A stretch of 64,000 nucleotides of DNA from KBS50 sp042666615 (GCF_042666615.1 NZ_JBHTDD010000011.1:1-64000); one strand, 5' to 3'. Positions 7,550 through 16,022 are shown, counted from the stretch's first letter. The notes: generated from the letters alone by a model not told the origin. Numbers and translations are program-made.

Positions 7550-8812
7550 ATGAACCTTCACCACACCCTGCGGGTCGGGCGGTCACGGCTCGCCGGTTCC
7601 GTTTTCCTGCCCGGCGACGAGGGCTATGACGCGTACCGCCAACCTCTCGATCCGACGCTCGACCCGCACCCGGCGGCGGTGGTCCGAGCCACCGGCGCGA
7701 CCGACGTCCGGCGGGCCGTGCTGGCCGCCCGCCGCCACGCCGTACCGCTGGCCGTGCAGGCCACCGGGCACGGCACGCACGTCGCCCATGACGGCGCGCT
7801 GCTGGTGAACACCGGGGCGATGGCGTCGGTGTTGATCGACCCGGATCGGCGGATCGCCCGGGTCGGTCCCGGGGCGCGCTGGGGCGACGTGCTGCGGGCG
7901 GCCGAGCAGTTCGGCCTCGCGGCGCTGTCCGGCTCGTCGCCGGACGTCGGCGTCACCGGTTACACCCTGGGCGGCGGCCTGGGCTGGCTGGCCCGCGAAC
8001 ACGGCCTGGCGGCCGACAGCGTGCTGCGCGCCCGGGTCGTCCTGGCCGACGGCACGGCGACGACAGTCGACGCCGACCACCACCCCGACCTGTTCTGGGC
8101 GCTGTGTGGCGGTGGCGGCTCGTTCGGCGTGGTGACCGCGCTCGAGTTCCGGCTCTACCCGGTCGACCGGGTGTACGCCGGCGCGGTCACCTTCGGCCGG
8201 GAACGGGCCGCCGAGACGCTTGCGTACTACCGGCGGTGGATCGAACGGGTGCCGGACGCGTTGAGCACGGCGGTGCTGCTCACCCGCGACGGGACGCTCG
8301 TCGTCAAGGCCATGTACGCCGGGGACCCGGACCGGGGACGGGCCCTACTGGAGCCGCTGTGGACAGTCGCCGGGCCCGTCCGTGAGAACGGCATGCGGGT
8401 GGTGCCCTACGCGCAGGCGGCGATGGGCGGCACCTTCGCCCGTACCTTCGACCAGGTCGGCACGCTCGACGACGACCTCGTCGCCGGCCTGGTCGCCGAG
8501 GCGGACGCAGGCGTCGAGATCCGCCACTGGGGCGGCCGGATCGCGGCCGGCTCCGGTGCCGCGGCCCACCGGGACCTGCCGCTGTCGGTCGTCCTCGACA
8601 CCGTGCCGTCGACCCAGACGGCGGCCGCCCTGCGCCGTCACGGCCGGGGCAGCGGTTTCCTCAACTTCCTGGTCGACGCGTCCCGGACCGAGTCGGCGTT
8701 CACCACCGCGAACTGGGCGGCGCTGCGCCGGGTCAAGTCGACGTACGACCCGGACAACGTCTTCGGGTCGGGCCTGGCCGTGCCCCCGGCCGCGATGCTG
8801 ACCACGGTGTGA
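7550..8812 (+). CDS. FAD-binding oxidoreductase, berberine-bridge-enzyme/PCMH family
   Basis: A 420-residue flavoprotein of the PCMH/BBE family. The FAD domain is visible at residues 40-200: AVVRATGATDVRRAVLAARR, QATGHGTHV with the His that commonly carries the 8-alpha flavin bond, and SPDVGVTGYTLGGGLGWLAR. The Cys of bicovalent family members (CxxVG) is replaced by SPDVG, so at most a single covalent link is expected. The C-terminal BBE motif (NFLVDAS, RVKSTYDPDNVFGSGLAV) is present. No signal peptide is seen, so it is probably cytoplasmic. Family members oxidise sugars, alcohols or antibiotic intermediates; the substrate cannot be told from sequence. Confidence 0.88.
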   Translation: MNLHHTLRVGRSRLAGSVFLPGDEGYDAYRQPLDPTLDPHPAAVVRATGATDVRRAVLAARRHAVPLAVQATGHGTHVAHDGALLVNTGAMASVLIDPDRRIARVGPGARWGDVLRAAEQFGLAALSGSSPDVGVTGYTLGGGLGWLAREHGLAADSVLRARVVLADGTATTVDADHHPDLFWALCGGGGSFGVVTALEFRLYPVDRVYAGAVTFGRERAAETLAYYRRWIERVPDALSTAVLLTRDGTLVVKAMYAGDPDRGRALLEPLWTVAGPVRENGMRVVPYAQAAMGGTFARTFDQVGTLDDDLVAGLVAEADAGVEIRHWGGRIAAGSGAAAHRDLPLSVVLDTVPSTQTAAALRRHGRGSGFLNFLVDASRTESAFTTANWAALRRVKSTYDPDNVFGSGLAVPPAAMLTTV

Positions 8813-8870
8813 TCGACAGTCCGTTGTCGCTGCCGCATACTGCCGGGACGCGCGGCCGGTGCGACGGCCC

Positions 8871-8910
8871 GTGGAGTACGGCAGGTGGCGCGAGGCGCTC
8901 GCCGAAGGCC
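8871..8910 (+). repeat. orphan copy of a thioester-reductase segment (matches 4971-5010)
   Basis: The segment matches 4971-5010, inside the NRPS reductase domain, at about 38 of 40 positions with one single-base offset near the end. The NRPS copy encodes VEYARWREALAEA; here the same frame gives VEYGRWREALAEG. It lies in the 156-nt gap between the FAD oxidase and the membrane protein gene and is not part of a credible gene. It looks like a leftover of a second reductase domain or a short ectopic duplication. Confidence 0.7.
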
Positions 8911-8968
8911 GCGGTGACCGGTGCGACGGCGTCGCGGCGACCGGTGCGACGGGAGAGGACGGACGGGG

Positions 8969-9559
8969 ATGTCGTCGACGAGAATCGAGGAGGCGCTGGT
9001 CGCCATCTCGATCCAGCTGGTGTTGGTCGGGATCGGCGCGCTGGTCGGGGTGCGGCTGGGTCGGGTCCGGACCTCCCCGCCACGGCTGCTCGCCGTGGTG
9101 CTGCCGGCGGCGGGGCTGGTGGTGGTGCTGGTCGGCGCCGCGTCGGGCCGGTTGGTCGAGTCCGTGGTCGGCTTCCTGGCCGGCGCCGGCGTGCTCGTCC
9201 TCACCATGCTCGCCGCGGCACGGCTGCCGCGGGCGTCCGGGACCGCGACGGCCGTGCTGGGTGGACTCCTCGCGCTGCACGCGGCGGTGATCGGGTTCGT
9301 GCTGGTGGGGTTCAGTCCGCAGGCCGCGCCGCGTGGGCAGGCCCCGCTCTGGTGGCTGGCGGCCGCCACCGGTCTGGTCCGCGACCAGCACCTCGGCCTC
9401 TCCGGGGCGGAGGCGCCGAACCAGTCGCCGCTCTGGGTGCGACTGTCGGAAGCCGCCGGGCCGCTGCTGATGCTGTTGACGGTGGTCGTCGGCCTCGCGA
9501 TTGCCCACGTCCTGCGCGGCAGATCCCGCCGGGAGCGTGTTCTCCGGGGGCAACCGTGA
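8969..9559 (+). CDS. hypothetical multi-pass membrane protein
   Basis: An ATG at 8969 preceded by GAGAGGACGGACGGGG (8953-8968) gives a 196-residue protein. Five to six hydrophobic segments are visible: LVAISIQLVLVGIGALVGVR, LLAVVLPAAGLVVVLVGA, SVVGFLAGAGVLVLTMLAAA, AVLGGLLALHAAVIGFVLVG and LLMLLTVVVGLAIAHVLRG. A soluble loop of about 45 residues rich in Trp/Pro/Gln sits between the last two. I do not recognise the family. The neighbours do not suggest a function. Confidence 0.6.
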   Translation: MSSTRIEEALVAISIQLVLVGIGALVGVRLGRVRTSPPRLLAVVLPAAGLVVVLVGAASGRLVESVVGFLAGAGVLVLTMLAAARLPRASGTATAVLGGLLALHAAVIGFVLVGFSPQAAPRGQAPLWWLAAATGLVRDQHLGLSGAEAPNQSPLWVRLSEAAGPLLMLLTVVVGLAIAHVLRGRSRRERVLRGQP

Positions 9560-9665
9560 CGGCATGGCCTGCCGGCAGTCGCGGCGAGGCGCAGGCGGGT
9601 GGCGACGGCGAGGTTGGAGCGGCCCTCGGCCGACCGCGCCGACGGCCGGATGTCAGGCTTGTGGC

Positions 9666-10028
9666 ATGGGACTGTTCACCGTGACGCAGGCGCGGGCTGA
9701 GCTGGCGAGGCTGCGGCCGGTGCTCGACGAGCTGGTTGTGATGCGTGCCGACGCGGCCGAACTCGCCGCCGCGATGGCGCCCGGCGGGACGCCGACCCCG
9801 CTCGGCGGGCTGCCGGAGTGGAAGGCCGCCGCCGCCCGGCTGGACGAGCTGATGAGCGAGGTGCAGCGGACCGGGGCGGACCTCAAGAGCCTCGCGCCCC
9901 TGTTGGTGGACTTTCCGTCCGATCTGGATGGCGTGCCGGTGCTGCTGTGCTGGTTGGAGGGCGAGGTCGAACTGGGCTGGTACCACCGCGTCGATCTCGG
10001 CTTCGCCGGCCGGCGCCGGCTGCCGTAG
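9666..10028 (+). CDS. DUF2203 family protein
   Basis: A 120-residue protein starting MGLFTVTQARAELARLRPVL. The N-terminal half is predicted alpha-helical and probably coiled-coil (MRADAAELAAAMA, AAARLDELMSEVQRTGADLK). The C-terminal part has the DUF2203 signature: a Leu/Ile-rich strand, DFPSDLDGVPVLLCWLEGEV, and ELGWYHRVDLGFAGRRRLP, which in this family resembles EVxFWHxxxxGFAGR. The molecular role of the family is unknown. The ATG at 9666 is the natural start; the 106 nt before it shows nothing else. Confidence 0.8.
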   Translation: MGLFTVTQARAELARLRPVLDELVVMRADAAELAAAMAPGGTPTPLGGLPEWKAAAARLDELMSEVQRTGADLKSLAPLLVDFPSDLDGVPVLLCWLEGEVELGWYHRVDLGFAGRRRLP

Positions 10029-10155
10029 CGACTCCCGGTCGTCTCGTCCCGCCGGCGGGACCAGGGCGCCTGGCGGGGGCCACGCGACCCGGCGGGATCC
10101 TGATAGCGTGCCGGCGATTCCGTTCTCCTGATCCCAGTGGAAGGTCGGTACCTCC

Positions 10156-10521
10156 GTGCCACGCACGATCACTCGTCTCCTGTCCACCGTCACGCTCGCG
10201 GCGGCGGTGGCCGTCGTCGGCACCGCTTGCGGCGGCGGTGACACCAAGGCGGCCTGCGACAGCATCCAGCAGGAAATGACAAACATCACGTCGACCGGGA
10301 TGCAGCAGACCAGCGATCCGGCTGCGCTGTCCAAGACGTACTCCGACGGCGCGGAGAAGATCCGCGGCTACGGCAAGGACGCCGGTGGTGACGTCGAGGA
10401 CGCGGCGAACGACATCGCCGCGGCGATGGAGGATCTCGGCAAGAAGGCGTCCGCCGGGCAGATGCCCGACGCGCAGGCGCTCGGCAACGCGGGTATCAAG
10501 CTGAAGAACGCCTGCGAATAG
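10156..10521 (+). CDS. small secreted lipoprotein, hypothetical
   Basis: A 121-residue protein from a GTG start at 10156. A signal peptide (RLLSTVTLAAAVAVVGTACG) ends in a lipobox-like VGTAC, so Cys25 would be lipidated and the protein anchored on the outer face of the membrane. The mature part is a small helical domain (CDSIQQEMTNITSTGMQQTS, AANDIAAAMEDLGKKASAGQ) ending in KLKNACE, so two Cys outside the lipobox may pair. No enzyme motif is visible. Similar small helical lipoproteins are common in actinomycetes and unassigned. Confidence 0.75.
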   Translation: MPRTITRLLSTVTLAAAVAVVGTACGGGDTKAACDSIQQEMTNITSTGMQQTSDPAALSKTYSDGAEKIRGYGKDAGGDVEDAANDIAAAMEDLGKKASAGQMPDAQALGNAGIKLKNACE

Positions 10522-10614
10522 CTGATCCGCTGGCCGCTCCGGTCCGCCCAGTCCGCCCGGGGCGGGCCGGAGCGCAGCGCACCCTGGAAGTGGGAGGGTG
10601 GCCCGAGCCGTCGA

Positions 10615-10627
10615 TATGGTCGGTCGG
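10615..10627 (+). promoter_or_regulatory. leaderless promoter -10 (TATGGT) that decides the start at 10628
   Basis: TATGGT (10615-10620) precedes GTG 10628 by 7 nt, as at the other leaderless genes here. The GTG at 10598 has a purine-rich GGGAGG directly against it, which is too close to be a working ribosome site. Confidence 0.35.
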
Positions 10628-11368
10628 GTGCTGGTGTACGACATGGTTGTCGACGAGCGGCGACGGATGGCGGACCTGTTGGCCGGGTTGACCGAGGAGC
10701 AACTGCGCCAGCGGAGCCTGTGCGCGGGATGGACGGTGCACGACGTGGCCGCCCACCTCGTGACCTACCTGCGTTACGGCCAAGCCAAGATCCTCTTCGC
10801 GATCGTCGCCACCGGGGCGGACTTCGACCGCTTCAACGTGGCGCTGACCCGCCGGGCGGCCCGGATCGGCAGCGACGAGATCATCGCACGACTGCGCCGG
10901 CAGGCCGCCGCCCGGACGACGATCCCGCGATCGGGGTACGACCCCGTGCTCACCGATCTGCTGCTGCACGACCTGGACATCCGGGTTCCGCTCGGCATCC
11001 CCCGCGACACTCCTGAGGAGCGGCTGCGGGTGGCGTTCCACCACCTCGCGGTCGCGCCGTCGCCGGGCTTCGCGATGGGCGGGCGGCTGGCCGGTCTGCG
11101 GTTGCGGGCCACCGACACGGGTTGGGCGTACGGACGCGGTGCCCTTGTGGCCGGGCGGGCCGACGCCCTGGTGCTCGGCATGGCAGGCCGGTCGGCGGCG
11201 TTCGCCGACCTCGACGGGGACGGTGTCGCACTACTGCGGCAGCGGGTCGGCGCGGTGCCCCGCCCCGGCCCGCTCCACCGGTTGATGGCACCGCTGCGGG
11301 TGCTGGCGCACCCGCCGCCGCCCGAACGCCGCTCCCGGCGGGCGGTCGCTCCGCCACGCCCGGAGTAG
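10628..11368 (+). CDS. mycothiol-dependent maleylpyruvate isomerase family (DinB-like) protein
   Basis: The N-terminal MDMPI domain is recognisable: DERRRMADLLAGLTEEQLRQ, then RSLCAGWTVHDVAAHLVTYL, where the conserved His of DVAAHL is a metal ligand in this fold. A second part from about residue 140 (FAMGGRLAGLRLRATDTGWA, GADALVLGMAGR-like) matches the C-terminal domain that usually follows. Members use a divalent metal and mycothiol for isomerase or transferase reactions in the cytoplasm; the substrate here is unknown. The Pro/Arg-rich last 35 residues are probably disordered. Alternative starts are 10598 and 10616. Confidence 0.8.
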   Translation: MLVYDMVVDERRRMADLLAGLTEEQLRQRSLCAGWTVHDVAAHLVTYLRYGQAKILFAIVATGADFDRFNVALTRRAARIGSDEIIARLRRQAAARTTIPRSGYDPVLTDLLLHDLDIRVPLGIPRDTPEERLRVAFHHLAVAPSPGFAMGGRLAGLRLRATDTGWAYGRGALVAGRADALVLGMAGRSAAFADLDGDGVALLRQRVGAVPRPGPLHRLMAPLRVLAHPPPPERRSRRAVAPPRPE

Positions 11369-11393
11369 CGGGTGCTCAGGTGTGGGTGAACGG

Positions 11394-11431
11394 GCCGGGT
11401 GATGGCGAACGTGCCGGGTGATGGCGAACGT
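11394..11431. repeat. two tandem copies of a 19-bp repeat
   Basis: GCCGGGTGATGGCGAACGT occurs at 11394-11412 and exactly again at 11413-11431, with four further bases of a third copy. It sits in the 95-bp gap between two convergent genes. No function is evident. Confidence 0.85.
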
Positions 11432-11463
11432 GCCGCAACGCGGCGACGGAGCCGAGCCGCGGT

Positions 11464-13062
11464 TCAGGCGCAGGGAGCACCATTGAGGGTGAACGAGGTC
11501 GGCGGCGGATTCGTCCCCGAGTAGCTGCCGAGGAGCCCGAAGCTTACCGTCGCGCCCGGGGCGATGGTCGGGTTCCACGAGGCGTTGCGGGCGGTCACGT
11601 CGGCACCCTGCTGGTTGACCTCGGCGTTCCACCCGCTGGTCACCCGCTGGTTCCCGGCGTACGTCCACCCGAGCGTCCAGCCGTCGACGGCGGCGGTGCC
11701 GGTGTTGGTCATCGTCACGGTGACCGTGAACCCGGTGCCCCACTGGCTGTCCACCCGGTAGTCGACCGTGCAGGTCGCCGGCGGCTGGGTGGCCGCGAAC
11801 GACACCCGGTGCAGCTGCCCGGGCAGGTCGTTGACCAGGTAGATCTCACCGTCGGCGGAGAGGCCCAGGCTGGTCGGCTGGATTGTCAGTTCGCCGAGCT
11901 TGCGGGTGGTGTAACCGCCGGCGCCGTCCGGGCGGATCACGAACGCGGTACCCGAGCAGTAGTCGGTCGCCAGGTAGGTGCCGGCCGCGATGTCGGCGTA
12001 CCGGGTCCCGCGGTAGACGTGACCGCCGATGATGGCACAGCCGTCCACAGAGGTCTGGTAGTGGTACACCGGCTCGACGTAACGGGCGCCGGCCACGCAC
12101 CGCTCGGGGTTGAACACCTGCGGCCCTTCCCGGCAGGACCAGCCCAGATTGGCTCCCCGCTGGTTGGTGGTGAGGTGGTCGACCTCCTCGTAGGTGCCCT
12201 GACCGACGTCGGCGATCCACAGCGAACCGTCGGCCGGGTCGAACGAGAACCGCCAGGGGTTGCGCAGCCCGTACGCCCAGATCTCGGCCCGCGCGCCGGC
12301 GGTGCCCACGAACGGGTTGTCCGCCGGAACGCAGTACGGCCGGCCGTCGCAGCCCCGGGAGACGTCCAGGCGGAGGATCTTGCCGAGCAGGGTGCCCAGG
12401 TTCTGCCCGGTGTCGAGCGTGTCGTCGGCGCCGCCGCCGTCGCCGATGCTCCAGTAGAGGTGGCCGTCGGGTCCGAAGGCGAGTTGCCCCCCGTTGTGGT
12501 TGCCGAACTCCGCGTGTGGCTGGCTGAGCAGGATCTCCTCCCGGGCCGCCGGGACGGGGTCCTGGCCGGCGCTGTCGAGGACAAACCGGGAGAGGGTGAC
12601 CGCTCCGTCCGGCAGCGCCGTGTAGGCGAGGTAGATGGCCCGGCTGGTGGTGAAGTCCGGTGAGGTGACGATGCCGAGCAGGCCACGTTCGTTGCCCGCC
12701 GTGGAGACCCGGTCCGTGATGTCCAGCAACGGGGTGGCCGAAATTCCCGTGGCCTCGTGGTAGACCCGCACGGTGCCGGCCTTCTCGGTGACGAACAGCC
12801 GGTCGCTGCCGTCGTCCGGTGCGTGGATGGCGGTGGGTCGGCGCAGGCCCGAGGCGACCTGGGTGGTGCTGACGGCCAACCGGTCCAGCGGCACGGCGGC
12901 AACGGATCCCGGGTCGGTGCTTCCGTGTGGCGCTGCGCTGCCGGCCGGCGCGGCGGTGGTGCTCGGCGCGGAGCGCGCCGGGATGGCGGGGGGCGCGAAC
13001 GCTCCGGCCGCCACCACGAGTCCGGCGAGGACTGTCAACGCACCCGTACGGCCAGTCGGCAT
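11464..13062 (-). CDS. secreted PQQ-type glucose/sorbosone dehydrogenase with C-terminal CBM2
   Basis: The start is ATG 13062 with GGAG 5 nt upstream; the signal peptide MPTGRTGALTVLAGLVVAAG ends before a Ser/Ala/Pro linker. Residues about 70-410 form a six-bladed beta-propeller of the glucose/sorbosone dehydrogenase family: TAIHAPDDGSDRLFVTEKAG, GLLGIVTSPDF, HNGGQLAFGPDGHLYWSIGD, YGLRNPWRFSFDP, LWIADVGQGTYEEV and NLGWSCREG. The C-terminal 100 residues are a CBM2 (CTVDYRVDSQWGTGFTVTVT, WTLGWTYAGNQRVTSGWNAE, LNGAPCA), which binds cellulose or xylan and has the usual terminal Cys pair. It should act outside the cell on sugars at plant polymer surfaces. A CebR-like box lies about 70 bp upstream. 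Confidence 0.9.
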   Translation of the reverse strand: MPTGRTGALTVLAGLVVAAGAFAPPAIPARSAPSTTAAPAGSAAPHGSTDPGSVAAVPLDRLAVSTTQVASGLRRPTAIHAPDDGSDRLFVTEKAGTVRVYHEATGISATPLLDITDRVSTAGNERGLLGIVTSPDFTTSRAIYLAYTALPDGAVTLSRFVLDSAGQDPVPAAREEILLSQPHAEFGNHNGGQLAFGPDGHLYWSIGDGGGADDTLDTGQNLGTLLGKILRLDVSRGCDGRPYCVPADNPFVGTAGARAEIWAYGLRNPWRFSFDPADGSLWIADVGQGTYEEVDHLTTNQRGANLGWSCREGPQVFNPERCVAGARYVEPVYHYQTSVDGCAIIGGHVYRGTRYADIAAGTYLATDYCSGTAFVIRPDGAGGYTTRKLGELTIQPTSLGLSADGEIYLVNDLPGQLHRVSFAATQPPATCTVDYRVDSQWGTGFTVTVTMTNTGTAAVDGWTLGWTYAGNQRVTSGWNAEVNQQGADVTARNASWNPTIAPGATVSFGLLGSYSGTNPPPTSFTLNGAPCA

Positions 13063-13133
13063 ATCGACTCCAATCGCTGTGGATGTCAATGTCCCGGCTC
13101 GGGCGGGTGTGCATCCACTGATGTCCCGGACTA

Positions 13134-13172
13134 TGGAAGCGCTCCCACGGGTGCCGTCCCACTCGATGGGAC
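13134..13172 (-). promoter_or_regulatory. CebR/LacI-type operator plus a second inverted repeat upstream of the sugar dehydrogenase
   Basis: TGGAAGCGCTCCCA at 13134-13147 differs by one base from the known CebR box TGGGAGCGCTCCCA of actinomycete cellulose regulons. A second inverted repeat, GTCCCA-CTCGA-TGGGAC, follows at 13156-13172. Both lie in the intergenic region upstream of the CBM2 dehydrogenase. Repression by a CebR-like LacI protein, lifted by cello-oligosaccharides, is the likely control. Confidence 0.65.
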
Positions 13173-13227
13173 AACGAGCGGGCGATCCCCCGGGTGTGAC
13201 CGTTGTCGACGACCGGTATCGGCGCCC

Positions 13228-14355
13228 TCAGATCCAGGCGGCCACGGCGATGTCCGTGTCGACGATGTCGGGGAACGAGCCGTCGCCGAACAGGATCCGC
13301 GCCGCCAGGGTGCGCCCGGCGCGACCGCGTAACGCGGTCACCGCCGCCTCCGCGGCAGCGGGGGAGCGGATGCCGGCGAATACCCGACGCAGCAGCAGCC
13401 GACCGCGGAACCGGGCCCGCACGGCGTTCCCGTCGTACCTTCGCAGCACCTTCTCGTCCCCGGTCCGCAGGTAACCGTCGGCGACGGCTGCGGCCAGCTC
13501 GGACATGCGCAGGCAGGGGTCCAGCCCACCGGCGGTCAGTGGCGACACGGCGCCGGCCGCGTCGCCGACGAGCAGTCCGCCGGGGCACGCCAGGCGCCGC
13601 AGGACGCCGCCGACCGGGATCGGACCACCCCGGCGGGCGATCGGACCGGCCGGCGCCGGTCGACCGGGGGCGTCCGTGGCGAACGTGTCCAGCAGGTGCC
13701 GTACCCCCGAGCGCATCACCTCCGGATATCCGGCGACTCCGACGTGCGCGTGCCGGCCGTCGTCGACGACCCAGCCGAGGTAGCCGGGGGCGACCCGGGG
13801 ATCCAGGACACAGTGGAACGCCGGGGTGCTGTCCGAGGTGATCGGGTAAACGAGTTCGGCGCCGACGAGGAAACGGCGGTTGACGTCGAGGCCGAGGTCG
13901 CGGGCCACCCGGGAACGGGCGCCGTCGGCGCCGACGATGAACCGGGCCGGCACCGGTTCCGCGCCCGCGAACCGCGCCACACCCGCCGCCGCGCCGACAT
14001 ACCGCACGCCCAGGCGGACCCGCGCGCCGGCCGCCTCGGCCGCCCGGCGCGCGTGTGCGTAGACGGCCGCCATGTCGGCCACCCGGTACTCGTCCCGGTC
14101 GCTGGTGAGCCGGACCGGTGCCCGCCGCGACGGCGGGTACAGCAGTACGTCCCGGATGCCTGGCCCGAGCACATGGTCCGGCAGGTCGAAGTCGTCCAGG
14201 GTACGGCGTACGAAGATCCCCGTGGTGCGGATTCCCGTCCCCAGCGCCCTCCGGCGCTCGGTGACCAGGACGTCGAGGCCTCGTTCCGCGAGCAGGCGAG
14301 CGGTGTGCAGGCCAGCCAGACCCGCCCCCACGACAAGGACATCCACGCTCCGCAT
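13228..14355 (-). CDS. NAD(P)/FAD-dependent oxidoreductase, geranylgeranyl-reductase-like
   Basis: A 375-residue flavoprotein. The Rossmann dinucleotide site is at the N-terminus (VDVLVVGAGLAGLHTARLLA), the strand-ending acidic residue follows (VLVTERR), and the second FAD motif is PGGLLVGDAAGAVSPLTAGG, the GD(A/S)AG signature of group A flavin monooxygenases and geranylgeranyl reductases. ARFIVGADGARSRVARDLGL is the DG motif binding FAD and NAD(P)H. Members reduce isoprenoid double bonds or hydroxylate aromatics; the substrate cannot be read from sequence. It has no obvious operon partner, since the gene upstream on this strand starts 200 bp away. Confidence 0.85.
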   Translation of the reverse strand: MRSVDVLVVGAGLAGLHTARLLAERGLDVLVTERRRALGTGIRTTGIFVRRTLDDFDLPDHVLGPGIRDVLLYPPSRRAPVRLTSDRDEYRVADMAAVYAHARRAAEAAGARVRLGVRYVGAAAGVARFAGAEPVPARFIVGADGARSRVARDLGLDVNRRFLVGAELVYPITSDSTPAFHCVLDPRVAPGYLGWVVDDGRHAHVGVAGYPEVMRSGVRHLLDTFATDAPGRPAPAGPIARRGGPIPVGGVLRRLACPGGLLVGDAAGAVSPLTAGGLDPCLRMSELAAAVADGYLRTGDEKVLRRYDGNAVRARFRGRLLLRRVFAGIRSPAAAEAAVTALRGRAGRTLAARILFGDGSFPDIVDTDIAVAAWI

Positions 14356-14564
14356 GGCTGCGACGCTAGGGCGGTGCCCCGCCAGACGGGGCCGTCCGCA
14401 CGAGATCCGTGCGGCACCTCCCCAGCACCGTCACATCAGCCCTCACGCAACCGTTGAAAACCCAGCCTCCTAGGATGCCGTGCGGGCGGTGACACGGCGT
14501 ACCGCGCCCACCGCACCACCGAGCGGCGGACGGTACTGCCCCGCGGACGGTGCTGCCCGCGGCA

Positions 14565-15299
14565 TCACCCGGACGACAAGGCGTTGACCTGCCCATAGGA
14601 CGGCAGGTCAGGCCGCACCGGGTGGCCGTCCCGGACCGCGCCCGCCGTGTCCACAAGCGCGGCCAGGGCCGCGCGGAACAACAGCGAACCGGTGCTGATC
14701 CGGCGCACCCCGAGGTCGGCCAGGGCGGCGACGGTGTGCCGCCCGGGCAGGAACAGAACGTTGACCGGCAGGTCGACCGCCGCCACGACGGCGGCGATGT
14801 CGGCCGGCTCGGCGAGGCCCGGTACGAACACCCCGTCGGCGCCCGCGTCGGCGTAGCGCCGTACCCGGCGCCGGGTCTCGGCCAGGTCACCCGGGCGCTG
14901 CCAGTGGGTGTCGGTCCGGGCGTTGACGAACAGCCCGGGCACCTCCCGTTTCACCGACCGGATGAGCGACGCGTGCTCGGCGTCCGGGCGCATCGCGTCC
15001 TCCAGGTTGACGCCGGCGGCGCCGGCCTCCGCGACGGCCACCGCGGTCTCGACCGATCCGGTCTCGATGTCGACGGTCAGGTGCGCCGGGAGGGTGGCCA
15101 GCCGGCGGGTGAGGCGCAGGGTCTCCGGGTCCGCGGCACCCGCGCCGTCGGGCCGTCCGGCCGCCGCCGCGACGCCGAGACTTGTGGTGCCGATGGCGCC
15201 GAAGCCGGCCTCGACCAGCGTACGGGCGGAGGCGACGTCCCACGCGTTTGGCAGGACGAGCGGGGAACCGGCGCGGTGCAGGGCAGCGAAGTCCGTCAT
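14565..15299 (-). CDS. isocitrate lyase/phosphoenolpyruvate mutase family protein
   Basis: The ATG at 15299 overlaps the P450 stop by 4 nt (ATGA), so the two are coupled. The roughly 244-residue TIM barrel starts MTDFAALHRAGSPLVLPNAW, the PNAWD opening of PEP-mutase-like proteins, with DVASARTLVEAGFGAIGTTS, LTVDIETGSV, AGAAGVNLEDAM (substrate and Mg2+ region with D and E) and FVNARTDTHW (the NARTD signature). The KKCGH active site of true isocitrate lyases is absent, so a mutase, hydrolase or C-C lyase acting on a small oxo-acid is more likely. It is co-transcribed with the compact P450. Confidence 0.85.
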   Translation of the reverse strand: MTDFAALHRAGSPLVLPNAWDVASARTLVEAGFGAIGTTSLGVAAAAGRPDGAGAADPETLRLTRRLATLPAHLTVDIETGSVETAVAVAEAGAAGVNLEDAMRPDAEHASLIRSVKREVPGLFVNARTDTHWQRPGDLAETRRRVRRYADAGADGVFVPGLAEPADIAAVVAAVDLPVNVLFLPGRHTVAALADLGVRRISTGSLLFRAALAALVDTAGAVRDGHPVRPDLPSYGQVNALSSG

Positions 15300-15958
15300 C
15301 CGAGGCCCGCCTCGACGAGCGCGAGGGCGTGCGCGCGGCCGGGGCAGCGGCGGGCACCGGCGCCGAACGCCAGGTCCCCGGCGAGGCGCACCCGCACCAC
15401 CTCGCCGGCCGCGACGGCGACGCCGCCGACGGTGGTGGCGACGAGCGCCTGTCGTTTCGTCGCCGGGACCGGTGGGTCGTCGCGCAGCACGTCCTCGACG
15501 GGGCGGTGCCGGGCTCGTTCGGTGAGGGTGACGGTGGCGTCGCACGCCTGCACCAGCACGCCGATCCGGGCCGCGGTTGGCTCGTCGAAGGCGCCACCGA
15601 GCATCGCCACCAGCCGGTCGACCGCCACGTCCGCGCGGGATTCGTCACCCGTGCCCGGTTGATACGCCTGGGCGATGTCCCGGACCAGGTCGACCACCCG
15701 GCCCTCGACGCCCATCTCGCGGGCGAGGATGGCCACCGGATGCGCCGGGTCGTGGGCCCGCAGCGCCGCAGGCGGGATCGCGTCCAGGACGGCGACGGAC
15801 AACGCGCGGCGGCGCTGGTGGGCCGCGCCGGTGCTGAACCGGCCGACCGTGGCGCGGAGCCAGGCGACACCCGCCGTCCCGGGCGGGACGGGCGGCACCA
15901 CGAAGGCGGGGTCGGTCAGCACCGCCATGGCGGTGTCGGGATCGGTTACCTGCTGCAT
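15296..15958 (-). CDS. compact cytochrome P450 (about 220 residues)
   Basis: The product carries P450 landmarks in order but at about half the usual 400 residues. These are a helix-C-like FSTGAAHQRRR, an I-helix-like LVQACDATVTLTERA, a K-helix region VEDVLRDDPPVPATKRQALV (DVLR where ExxR is usual) and a heme loop FGAGARRCPGRAHAL with the Cys ligand. The segments between the C and I helices are shortened and the region between the K helix and heme loop is nearly absent. It starts at ATG 15958 and overlaps the PEP-mutase-like gene. It may be a real minimal P450 family or a deletion derivative. The open frame and tight coupling argue for a functional gene. Confidence 0.75.
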   Translation of the reverse strand: MQQVTDPDTAMAVLTDPAFVVPPVPPGTAGVAWLRATVGRFSTGAAHQRRRALSVAVLDAIPPAALRAHDPAHPVAILAREMGVEGRVVDLVRDIAQAYQPGTGDESRADVAVDRLVAMLGGAFDEPTAARIGVLVQACDATVTLTERARHRPVEDVLRDDPPVPATKRQALVATTVGGVAVAAGEVVRVRLAGDLAFGAGARRCPGRAHALALVEAGLG

Positions 15959-15982
15959 GCGGCGACGCTACGGCCGGGAACG

Positions 15983-15998
15983 TTCGGTCCGGACCGAA
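15983..15998. promoter_or_regulatory. perfect 16-bp palindrome operator between the P450 operon and the ArsR regulator
   Basis: TTCGGTCCGGACCGAA is perfectly self-complementary. It lies 25 bp from the P450 start and 24 bp from the regulator start, close to the -35 region for the TAGGGT -10 at 16011-16016. An operator for the adjacent winged-helix regulator controlling both directions is likely. Confidence 0.65.
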
Positions 15999-16022
15999 GT
16001 GTGCGGCCCGTAGGGTGGGCCG

